Below are positions 56,957 to 64,000 of a DNA stretch of 64,000 nt, piece by piece. A model generated the notes under the pieces. It was not told the DNA's origin and ran no database searches. It was given only the letters and a program-made list of their open reading frames with translations. The stretch spans positions 62,001-126,000 of the forward strand of contig CAWBGJ010000012.1 of the NCBI GenBank assembly GCA_963788325.1, given 5' to 3'. Every line of letters starts with the position of its first letter. Position 1 is the stretch's first letter. Position numbers and translations under genes: made by a program. The DNA comes from Prado023 sp963788325. Its GTDB lineage: Bacteria; Actinomycetota; Actinomycetes; S36-B12; CAIYMF01.

Positions 56957-58850
56957 GTGGGCACCTGGCACGTCCTGAGTTCCCTGCTGATCGCAGGCGG
57001 TGCCCTCTACGGGCTTGGTCTGCCGGTCGCATGGCTGTTTCCGGCCCCTGCGACGGCTCAGTGGGTCCAGCGCATTGCGATCGCGCCGGTGCTGGCCATC
57101 GCGCTGACCTCGCCCATCGCGATGGGGCTTGCCCTCCTCGACGTGCGTTTCCAGCCCTGGACGCTGCTCGTTCTGGCCGTGGGGGCCTGGGCCCTCGCGT
57201 ACCCCCGCATGCGACGACAGTGGCGCGATGCCTCGAGGGGCCGGGAGTGGCAATGGCCACTGGCCATGGTCGCGGCAGCGGCCTACGGATGGTTCCTCGC
57301 TCTTCGTCCCTACGGTCTGTACCTGCCCAACCGCGACTTCAAGAACCACGCCTACAACGTCGCGCAGTTCGCATTCGACCGGATGGCCCACCCGCTGCAC
57401 ACCTACGCCCCTGGTCCACTGTCCGAGCCCGAGGTCAGTGGCTTCACTCGGATCGGGCTGCACACGCTGCTGGCGTGGGCGCTCCCCACGGGCGACTGGA
57501 ACTCGCTGGGCGTCACAGCGGCCGCGGCGCTGCTGCCCACGATCATCTCGCTGCCGCTCGGGCTGATCGCGTTGGCCCGGATCTGGCGGCCGGACTCGAC
57601 CCTGCTGTGGAAGCTTGCTGGGGCGTGCGGGGTGCTGTTCCCCTCGTTCACCGGGCCGTTCTCGATCGGTTCGGTGAGCCTGTTGTTCGGTGCTGCGCTC
57701 TTTCCCGCAGCACTGGCTGCGCTGTGGCACCTCGTCCTGGCCCCTGATCGCGGACGCCTCGCCCTTGTTGTTGCCGTCGGGCTGGGGATGGCGCTCACGC
57801 ACATCCCTGAGGCGGCTGGGCTTGGTCTGCTCTTCGTCATCTCCATCCCGTGGATTGTCGGTCGGATGAATCCAGAGCGAAGCAAGGCTGCACGCAGGGC
57901 CCTCACGATCATCGCGATCGCGCTGGTGGTTGCGCCTGCCGCAGTCATGTTCACAACGTTCCCGTACCTCAGCGAGCAGCGCCGTGACATCCAGGCCAAC
58001 GACGGCGAGGCCTGGCTTGGGGCGCTGTACCCCATCGTGGCGCACCCCGACGGTCCCGGTCTGCTCAGGCTGCTCGCGGCCGGCTTGGTCCTGCTCGGCA
58101 TCTGGATGACCCTGCGCGAGCGACTGCGCCCGGAGCCGGTCATCGTCCTCGCGGTCTTCGCGTTCGTCTCGCTGGGCGCCAGTTGGGCCGGCGCACCAGG
58201 TTGGATGCAGTCACTTGCATCGCCCTGGTACGGATCCGCGAGCCGTGCCTCGATCCTGGCCGGCGCGGCGGTCGTCCTGCTGGCCTGCTTGCCCGTGTCG
58301 GTGGCGGGCGAGGCCCTTGCGGCGGGAGCGGAGTCGACCTCCCGTCGGGCCTTGGCGCCCCTTGGGCTCCTGCTCGTGGGACTGGTTGCGATCGGGTTCG
58401 GGCGCTTCCAGGTGGAACAGCGCCAGTTGGCTCTCGCCTCGACCCTGGCCGGAGCGGGGGACACACCAGCCATCGCTGATCGACTTTCTGGCTTGCTCGA
58501 ACCCGGCGAGACCGTCCTGAACCTCGAGAGTGATGGCAGCACGAATCTGTTCTCCGCGGCGCGGGTGCCGACGGCAGTGGCCCTGTGGGTGATGGAGACA
58601 CTGCCCGATGGAGACTCCGGCCGGTGATCTGCTGACCGACCACTGGCTGGACCTCGACGATCCGCAAGTGGCCGACGCGCTGGCCCAGTTGGGCGTGCGG
58701 TACCTGGCGCTGGGCACGCGCAATGTGTTCTGGAGCCCCTCCATCGGGTATGCCGAGGCAGACCTCTCCGGCATGCCGCAACTGACCGAGGTCCTGCGCG
58801 GGTCGGACGTCACCGTCTACCGCTACGACCCGACGGAGGCCTCGCCGTGA
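56957..58850 (+). CDS. Large multi-spanning membrane protein, DUF6541-like (one frameshift)
   Basis: GTG 56957 after ggggggagg. About 12 hydrophobic helices (VLSSLLIAGGALYGLGLPVA; IAPVLAIALTSPIAMGLALL; MVAAAAYGWFLALRPYGLYL; TIISLPLGLIALARIW; LVVAVGLGMALTHIPEAAGL; IIAIALVVAPAAVMFTTFPY). A periplasmic-type C-terminal part follows after one frame change near 58620 (HWLDLDDPQVADALAQLGVR, YLALGTRNVFW). The layout resembles DUF6541/GT-C-like proteins found in actinobacterial polysaccharide loci. It could be a lipid-linked glycosyltransferase, but I see no proven catalytic motif. The next gene overlaps by GTGA. Confidence 0.7.
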
Positions 58851-59305
58851 AGTGGTGGCTTGGGACGCTCGGGGCCCTTGCAATGGCTGCCGCGATCGGC
58901 TGGGGCAGCGCCAGGTCCCCGACCGCCGACGGCTACATCCTCTTCTCTCCTCCCACCGGAGCCAGCCCCCTACTGCCCGTCGGCGAGAACGACGTTCGTC
59001 TCGACGAGTGTGAAGTCACCTTCGAGGGGCTGCGGGTCCGTGGCCACGTGTCGATCGAGCAGCCACCGGTCCAGGTCCTCGTCACGCCTGCAGCGCCTCC
59101 GGGAGCGGGGGTCCGCGTGGGTGCCGCACTGGCCGCGCAGGTGCCGCAGTTCGCCGGTGCTGTTCCGGGCGACTTCGAGGTGGTGATTCCCTGGGCGACG
59201 CCGGACTCGCGCTTCCTGGTCGTCAGTGCCCCTGCGGCAGGGGTCGTGGGCTCGCAGGACATCGCCGCAGACGCCCAGCGACTCGGCACCACTTGTCCTG
59301 AATAG
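58847..59305 (+). CDS. Exported protein of unknown function
   Basis: 152 residues with an N-terminal signal-like helix (VKWWLGTLGALAMAAAIGWG), no lipobox, then a beta-rich domain with LDECEVTFEGLRVRGHVSIE and PGDFEVVIPWATPDSRFLV, and a late Cys in LGTTCPE. Two Cys residues could pair outside the cell. It overlaps the upstream membrane gene (GTGA) and so belongs with it. No family recognised. Intact. Confidence 0.6.
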   Translation: MKWWLGTLGALAMAAAIGWGSARSPTADGYILFSPPTGASPLLPVGENDVRLDECEVTFEGLRVRGHVSIEQPPVQVLVTPAAPPGAGVRVGAALAAQVPQFAGAVPGDFEVVIPWATPDSRFLVVSAPAAGVVGSQDIAADAQRLGTTCPE

Positions 59306-59341
59306 CACTCCGGGACCCGCCTCACCGGGGTGTCTGCTTGC

Positions 59342-59347
59342 TACCCT
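59342..59347 (+). promoter_or_regulatory. -10 box for a leaderless start of the PglF/WbpM-like gene
   Basis: TACCCT, 6 nt before GTG 59354. Confidence 0.4.
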
Positions 59348-59353
59348 CAGCGC

Positions 59354-61135
59354 GTGTCACGGGCGGAGCAGATCGACGGATGGCTGATCCGTCGTCGCGG
59401 CTGGATCCTGATGGCGTTCGACGCCCTGGTCTGGACAGTCACGGTCCTCGTCTTCGTCGCGCTGCGCTACATCGACGTCGCGTCTGGAATCCCATGGGCG
59501 GATGCGTTCCTGACGGCGGCCCTGGCCGTGGCGCTGCAACTCGCGATCGGCCGGGGACTGTGGATCTACCAGGGGCGCTATCGGATCGGCTCGAAGGACG
59601 AGGCGGTAGCGGTTGGCGCGACCGTGGTCTATACGAGCCTGGCGTTGTTGGTCCTCAGCCTGGTGTTCCCCGGCGGGCGCCTCATCGCCGTCTCGGTGCC
59701 GATCGGGGCCGGTGCCCTGGCGGTACTGGGCACCATCGGCGGGCGGGTCGTGTGGCGCACAGTCCACGAGTCCACCATGCGCCCGCTCGACAGCGCACCG
59801 GTGCTGGTATTCGGAGCGGGTTCGGCCGGGATCCAGCTCGTCGTCAACATGCTCACCGACCCCGGCTCGCCCTACCTGCCTGTGGGTCTGCTCGATGACG
59901 ATGCTGCCAAGCGGCACATGCGCGTCCAGGGGGTCCGCGTGCTGGGCAACCGCACAGCCCTCGCGCAGGCCGCGCACGACACGGGTGCGGCGGGCCTGGT
60001 CATCGCTGTGCCCAGCGGGGATGCCATGCTCTTCCGGGACCTGTCCGATGCGGCGGGTGCGATCGGCCTGCACGTCAAGGTGCTGCCGGGGCTTCGGCAG
60101 ATCCTCGATGGTGCCGTGGGTTTCCGTGACCTGCGCGACATCGAGATCACCGACGTCCTGGGTCGGGCCAAGGTGGACACCAACGTCGAGGCCATCGCCG
60201 GGTACCTGACTGGTCGTCGAGTGCTCGTCACGGGAGCAGGCGGGTCGATCGGGTCGGAACTGTGCCGACAGATCACTCGCTTCGACCCCGCCGAGCTGTA
60301 CATGCTCGATCGCGACGAATCCGCGCTCCACGCGCTGCAGTTGAGCCTCACCGGGGCAGCGATGCTCGACACCGACGACGTGATCCTCTGCGACATCCGC
60401 GATGCGGAAGCCCTGTACCGGGTCTTCGAGTCCCGCCGCCCCGAGGTTGTCTTCCACGCGGCTGCACTCAAGCACCTACCCATGTTGGAGCAGTACCCGG
60501 AGGAGGCGTGGAAGACCAATGTGCTGGGGACGCTCAACGTCCTGGAGGCTGCCCAGCGCGCGGATGTGGCTGTGTGCGTGAACATCTCCACGGACAAGGC
60601 AGCGAACCCAGTCAGCATCTTGGGCTACTCGAAGCGCCTCGCCGAGCGGTTGACGGCGGGGATGGCCCACGCCACCGGTCGGCACTACGTTTCAGTGCGA
60701 TTCGGCAACGTGCTGGGTTCGCGAGGGTCGGTGCTGACCACCTTCGCCGAGCAGGCCGCCTCGCGCGGACCCGTCACTGTCACAGATCCGGAAGTCACCC
60801 GGTTCTTCATGGTGATCCCCGAAGCTTGCGAACTGGTCATCCAAGCGGTCGCCGTGGGGCACCCAGCCGAGGCACTGGTGCTGGAGATGGGTGAGCCGGT
60901 CCGGATCGTGGAGGTGGCCCAGCAGATCATCCAGATGAGCGGGCAGTCCGGGGTGGAGATCGTGTTCACCGGCCTGCGCCCCGGCGAGAAGCTGCACGAG
61001 GAGCTCTTCGGGGACGACGAGGTGGTGCGACCGACCGCCCACGAGATGGTGCGGGCCGTGACGGTGCCCCCGCTGGGTGTCGACGAGGTGCCTGGGCACG
61101 CTGACTGGTCCGCGGTCCTGGGAGGTGCCCGATGA
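59354..61135 (+). CDS. Membrane-bound nucleotide-sugar 4,6-dehydratase (PglF/WbpM/CapD-like)
   Basis: 593 residues: four N-terminal TM helices (LMAFDALVWTVTVLVFVALR; AFLTAALAVALQLAIG; AVGATVVYTSLALLVLSLVF; VPIGAGALAVLGTIGGRVVW), a CoA-binding-like Rossmann domain (LVFGAGSAGIQLVVNML) and a catalytic SDR domain (VLVTGAGGSIGSELCRQITR; HAAALKHLPMLEQYPEEAWK; NISTDKAANPVSILGYSKRL; VRFGNVLGSRGSVL). This is the PglF/WbpM layout that converts UDP-GlcNAc to the 4-keto-6-deoxy sugar. TACCCT lies 6 nt before the start. It overlaps the aminotransferase gene (ATGA). Intact. Confidence 0.92.
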   Translation: MSRAEQIDGWLIRRRGWILMAFDALVWTVTVLVFVALRYIDVASGIPWADAFLTAALAVALQLAIGRGLWIYQGRYRIGSKDEAVAVGATVVYTSLALLVLSLVFPGGRLIAVSVPIGAGALAVLGTIGGRVVWRTVHESTMRPLDSAPVLVFGAGSAGIQLVVNMLTDPGSPYLPVGLLDDDAAKRHMRVQGVRVLGNRTALAQAAHDTGAAGLVIAVPSGDAMLFRDLSDAAGAIGLHVKVLPGLRQILDGAVGFRDLRDIEITDVLGRAKVDTNVEAIAGYLTGRRVLVTGAGGSIGSELCRQITRFDPAELYMLDRDESALHALQLSLTGAAMLDTDDVILCDIRDAEALYRVFESRRPEVVFHAAALKHLPMLEQYPEEAWKTNVLGTLNVLEAAQRADVAVCVNISTDKAANPVSILGYSKRLAERLTAGMAHATGRHYVSVRFGNVLGSRGSVLTTFAEQAASRGPVTVTDPEVTRFFMVIPEACELVIQAVAVGHPAEALVLEMGEPVRIVEVAQQIIQMSGQSGVEIVFTGLRPGEKLHEELFGDDEVVRPTAHEMVRAVTVPPLGVDEVPGHADWSAVLGGAR

Positions 61136-62301
61136 CGAGCCCGCCGGCGCCGGAGTCGGTCCCGTTCGCGAGGCCCGACATCACCGAGGCTGAGATCACG
61201 GCCGTCGCTGACGCGCTGCGCTCGGGCTGGGTGACCTCCGGGCCACAGATGCGCGCATTCGAGGGGGAGTTCTCAGCGCATGTGGGCGGCGGGGTGGAGG
61301 CCGTCGCCGTCAACTCGGCGACCGCTGGACTCCACCTGGCCCTCGAGGCGTGCGGCATCGGCCCCGGCGACGAGGTCATCGTCCCCACGTGGACGTTCAC
61401 CTCGACTGCTGAGGTGGTGCGCTACTTGGGTGCGCAGCCCGTGCTCGTGGATGTGGATCCAAGGACGCTGAACCTCGATCTGGCTCGGGTCGCCGAGGCG
61501 CTGGGCCCACGCACCCGTGCGGTGATGCCCGTGCACCTGGCTGGGCTGGGCGTCGACATCGCTGCACTGCGCGAGCTCGTGGGGGAGTCGGTCCGCATCG
61601 TGGAGGACGCGGCGCACGCGCTGCCCACGAGCACTGCGGGGGCGCTGGTCGGCGCGTGCGAGCACTCGGACGCGGCCGTCTTCAGCTTCTACGCCACCAA
61701 GACCATCACGACCGGTGAGGGCGGGATGCTCACCACTCGGGATCCGGCGATCGCAGCGCGGGCTCGGATCATGCGCCTGCACGGCATCGATCGCGACGCG
61801 TTCAACCGGTACGCAGTCGACAGCCCGGGGTGGGTGTACGACGTGGTAGCGCCCGGTTTCAAGTACAACATGGGTGATCCTGCGGCGGCGATGGGCCGGG
61901 CTCAACTCGCGAGATCGGGGCAGATGCACGCGCGCCGCCAGCGAATCGCCGATCGCTACCTCGAGGCCCTTTCCGACCTGCCACTGGTCCTTCCGGCGGT
62001 CGCCCCCGCGGGGGACTCGCATGCGTGGCACCTGTTCATGGTTCGTGTCGTTGACGAGGCGCCGGTTGATCGCGATGGGCTGGCGAGCAGCCTGGCGAAG
62101 GTGGGCATCGGGACGAGCCTGCACTTCATCCCGCTGCACCTGCTGTCCGTCTGGCGAGACAGCCTGCACGTGGTGCCTGCGGACTACCCAGTGGCCACAC
62201 GCGAGTTCGCGCGCGTCCTGAGCCTGCCCCTGTTCAGTGCCATGACCGACGATGAGGTGGAACGGGTGGTCTCGGCGATCCGGGGGGTGCTGGATCCATG
62301 A
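61132..62301 (+). CDS. DegT/DnrJ/EryC1-type nucleotide-sugar aminotransferase
   Basis: 389 residues: VPFARPDITEAEITAVADAL, SGWVTSGPQMRAFEGEFSAH, AVNSATAGLHLALEACGIGP, DEVIVPTWTFTSTAEVVRYL, VMPVHLAGLGVDIAAL, IVEDAAHALPTS, FSFYATKTITTGEGGMLTTR (PLP Lys190) and KYNMGDPAAAMGRAQLARSG. With the upstream dehydratase it probably aminates C4 of a 4-keto-6-deoxy sugar, as PglE does. The ATG overlaps the preceding stop (ATGA). Intact. The sugar itself cannot be read. Confidence 0.92.
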   Translation: MTSPPAPESVPFARPDITEAEITAVADALRSGWVTSGPQMRAFEGEFSAHVGGGVEAVAVNSATAGLHLALEACGIGPGDEVIVPTWTFTSTAEVVRYLGAQPVLVDVDPRTLNLDLARVAEALGPRTRAVMPVHLAGLGVDIAALRELVGESVRIVEDAAHALPTSTAGALVGACEHSDAAVFSFYATKTITTGEGGMLTTRDPAIAARARIMRLHGIDRDAFNRYAVDSPGWVYDVVAPGFKYNMGDPAAAMGRAQLARSGQMHARRQRIADRYLEALSDLPLVLPAVAPAGDSHAWHLFMVRVVDEAPVDRDGLASSLAKVGIGTSLHFIPLHLLSVWRDSLHVVPADYPVATREFARVLSLPLFSAMTDDEVERVVSAIRGVLDP

Positions 62302-62924
62302 GCCGAGTGCTCGACGTGGCTGTAGCCGGGTGTGGCCTGGTGGCTCTGAGTCCGGTCATGGCGGCAGTGGCTGTCCTGGTACGGCGAGATTCCCCCGGGC
62401 CGGCCCTGTTCCGCCAGGAGCGGGTGGGCAGGGATGGGAGACCCTTCACGATGCTGAAGTTCCGCTCCATGTCCGTAGCTACCGCCCCGGTGAGGGCCGC
62501 AGGCGTCACTGACTCGGGTGTCACGGGACCGCTGGTGACCGCCGCAGGCGATCAGCGGATCACCAAGGTCGGGGCGCGCCTGCGCAGCTCGAAGCTCGAC
62601 GAACTGCCACAACTGGTCAACGTTCTGCGCGGGGACATGGCCTTGGTCGGGCCGCGGCCCGAGGTGCAGCGGTACGTGGACCTGTGGGACGAGGCGGACC
62701 GGGAGGTGATCCTGTCGGTTCGCCCGGGGATCACCGATCCCGCTGCCATCGAGTTGCGCCGCGAGGAGGAGCTGCTCGCCGAGCAGGTCGATCCTGAGGC
62801 GTACTACCGCACTGTCCTGCTGCCGAGGAAGGTCGGGATGTATCGCCGCTACGTGGAGTCGCGCACTCTGGTCGGCGATCTCCGGATCCTGCTGCGGACC
62901 GTGGCGAGCGTCATCAAGGGGTGA
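62298..62924 (+). CDS. Polyprenyl-phosphate sugar-1-phosphate transferase (PglC/WcaJ catalytic type)
   Basis: 208 residues: membrane re-entrant helix VLDVAVAGCGLVALSPVMAA, VAVLVRRDSPGPALFRQERV, GRDGRPFTMLKFRSM, KVGARLRSSKLDELPQLVNV, LRGDMALVGPRPEV and SVRPGITDPAAIELRREEEL. It is the short PglC-like form without the extra TM bundle. It starts glycan assembly by moving a sugar-1-phosphate to undecaprenyl phosphate. The start overlaps the aminotransferase stop (ATGA). Intact. Confidence 0.93.
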   Translation: MSRVLDVAVAGCGLVALSPVMAAVAVLVRRDSPGPALFRQERVGRDGRPFTMLKFRSMSVATAPVRAAGVTDSGVTGPLVTAAGDQRITKVGARLRSSKLDELPQLVNVLRGDMALVGPRPEVQRYVDLWDEADREVILSVRPGITDPAAIELRREEELLAEQVDPEAYYRTVLLPRKVGMYRRYVESRTLVGDLRILLRTVASVIKG

Positions 62925-62946
62925 GTGGGGCGTCGGGTGCCGAGTC

Positions 62947-63648
62947 CTACTTCGTGGCAACGCCCGCGACGATGTAGTTCCACCGGTCGGGCACGAGCCG
63001 GTCCAAGCCGGCGAGGTCTACTCGGGCTAAAGATGTGCGCTGGCCCTCCGTCCGGCCGAACGCCCCGGCGAACCCGAAGGTGGCCAATCGCGAGCTCGCG
63101 AAGGGTGCGAGGAAATCGCCAACCTCTGGCTCGGTCACGTAGCGCCAGTGCCCGCTCCACGACACGAATCGCCGTCGCAGCGCGTCGTGCAGCGGTGAGG
63201 CGGTGAGGTTCTCGGCGAAGAGCAGCACACCGCCGGGTTTGAGGGCCTCGTAGATGCTCTCGACGGCTTTGGCCTGCGCCTCGATGCCGCCGACGCCGCC
63301 GATGCCTCCGAGCACGGACTTGAAGGCGATCACGTCGTAGGCGGCGGTCCGACCGATTCGAGTCGCATCGATGGCTGCGTAGTCGATGCGGTCGGCCATA
63401 CCGGCCGCTGAGTGCAACTCCCGGGCTGTCTCCGCAGGCCCGTCCAGATCAGAACAGAGCACACGGCGGGCGCCTTGGTCGGCGAACCAGAGAGACAGGC
63501 CCCCGTCCCGGGAGCCCAGTTCGAGCACCTCGGCATCGATCAGCTTCTGCGGGCCGACGACCTCTCGCCAGAAGCCCAGGGCTCGCCCCCAGTTGCGCAC
63601 GTCCCACTGCACGTAGGTCTGCATGGGGCGGGTGGCGTGGGCATCCAC
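62947..63648 (-). CDS. Class I SAM-dependent methyltransferase
   Basis: 233 residues from GTG 63648 (ggaag upstream): MQTYVQWDVRNWGRALGFWR, EVLELGSRDGGLSLWFADQG (motif I), RVLCSDLDGPAETARELHSA, DVIAFKSVLGGIGGVGGIEA, GGVLLFAENLTASPLHDALR and RFVSWSGHWRYVTEPEVGDF. Such enzymes occur in O-antigen/exopolysaccharide clusters. It is on the opposite strand from its neighbours. A longer start at ATG 63690 is possible. Intact. Confidence 0.8.
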   Translation of the reverse strand: MDAHATRPMQTYVQWDVRNWGRALGFWREVVGPQKLIDAEVLELGSRDGGLSLWFADQGARRVLCSDLDGPAETARELHSAAGMADRIDYAAIDATRIGRTAAYDVIAFKSVLGGIGGVGGIEAQAKAVESIYEALKPGGVLLFAENLTASPLHDALRRRFVSWSGHWRYVTEPEVGDFLAPFASSRLATFGFAGAFGRTEGQRTSLARVDLAGLDRLVPDRWNYIVAGVATK

Positions 63649-63792
63649 GTGGGCTTCCGATCCTCGACGGGGCGGGGCTCTTGGCGTCATCCTAAGAGCC
63701 CAGCGACCACTCGCGGCTGCTTGCAGTTGGGATCCTGCGGGTAGGCTCAGCGCCGCGTCCGGCGGTCGGGCGCGACCCGAGGGGGTGGGGCG

Positions 63793-64000
63793 GTGCGGAT
63801 CCTGCTAATCAACCAGTACGCAGGGGCGCCCAGCCTCGGGATGGAGTTTCGGCCCCACTGGATGGCTGTCGAATGGCAGAAGCTGGGGCACGAGGTTCTG
63901 ATCGTTGCCGGGGATCATTCCCACCTGCGTCGCGCCCAGCCGGCGCAGGGACGGTCAGAGGTCGACGGAGTGGACTTCCTGACGTTGGGAACTCCGGGCT
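63793..64000 (+). CDS. Family 4 glycosyltransferase, N-terminal part (cut by window edge)
   Basis: GTG 63793 after gagggggtgggg gives VRILLINQYAGAPSLGMEFR, PHWMAVEWQKLGHEVLIVAG, DHSHLRRAQPAQGRSEVDGV. This is the N-terminal Rossmann half of GT4 enzymes (WbuB-like). The rest lies outside the window. It probably adds a sugar to the lipid-linked intermediate begun by the PglC-like transferase. Confidence 0.85.
   Translation, partial: MRILLINQYAGAPSLGMEFRPHWMAVEWQKLGHEVLIVAGDHSHLRRAQPAQGRSEVDGVDFLTLGTPG

Overview
This window is high-GC DNA from an actinobacterium. The evidence is a 7Fe-type ferredoxin next to a dapC-type aminotransferase, actinobacterial-length DapD, DUF3117 and DUF3107 proteins, a polyphosphate glucokinase, an htrA-tatB-mrp neighbourhood, frequent GTG starts, and many starts lying 6-8 nt behind a TANNNT box (leaderless style). 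I cannot name a genus. The gene order resembles Micrococcales-type genomes, but that is an impression and not a computed result.

Layout. (1) 0-9.2 kb: ppgK (cut by the window edge), a divergent FtsH-like AAA protease, an orphan AbiEi-like protein, a VOC protein, citrate synthase, dapC, ferredoxin and a VanW-family protein. (2) 9.2-13.8 kb: an IS256-family insertion sequence whose transposase is split by a 3.1-kb Tn554-like element with two tyrosine recombinases. (3) 13.8-26.5 kb: housekeeping genes: flavin reductase, dapD/dapE (with dapC, three steps of the succinylase branch to diaminopimelate and lysine), YceI, LOG, DivIVA-like, DUF3117, leucyl aminopeptidase, O-methyltransferase, htrA, tatB and mrp. 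(4) 26.8-38.9 kb: glycogen phosphorylase, DUF1003, an MgtE-N/CBS protein, a drug/metabolite transporter, two CitE/malyl-CoA-lyase-type genes, a cation efflux protein, an acyl-CoA dehydrogenase and DUF2332. (5) 39.4-46.1 kb: an RsbW-like kinase, alpha/beta hydrolase, ParA-like ATPase, zinc ribbon, DEAD-box helicase, ferritin-like protein, DUF3107 and TetR. (6) 46.1-48.3 kb: minisatellites, dispersed repeats and a second AbiEi-like gene. (7) 48.3-52 kb and 57-64 kb: cell-surface polysaccharide genes (GT2, epimerase, methyltransferase, low-molecular-weight phosphatase; then a large membrane protein, a PglF/WbpM-like dehydratase, DegT aminotransferase, sugar-1-phosphate transferase, methyltransferase and GT4). 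Between these halves (52.1-56.7 kb) sit VapBC, a caspase-like protease co-transcribed with a three-TM protein, an alpha/beta hydrolase and a MazF-like toxin.

About thirty genes are broken by single-base shifts, including several expected to be essential or highly conserved. In the cases I examined the shift is mostly one extra G or C in a short run, so I treat it as sequence error and annotate through it. The region after 57 kb is nearly free of such errors.

The most interesting items are the caspase/three-TM operon with a clear promoter, the nested site-specific transposon with a readable crossover core, and several families of intergenic palindromes and short dispersed repeats. No tRNA, rRNA or CRISPR array was seen.
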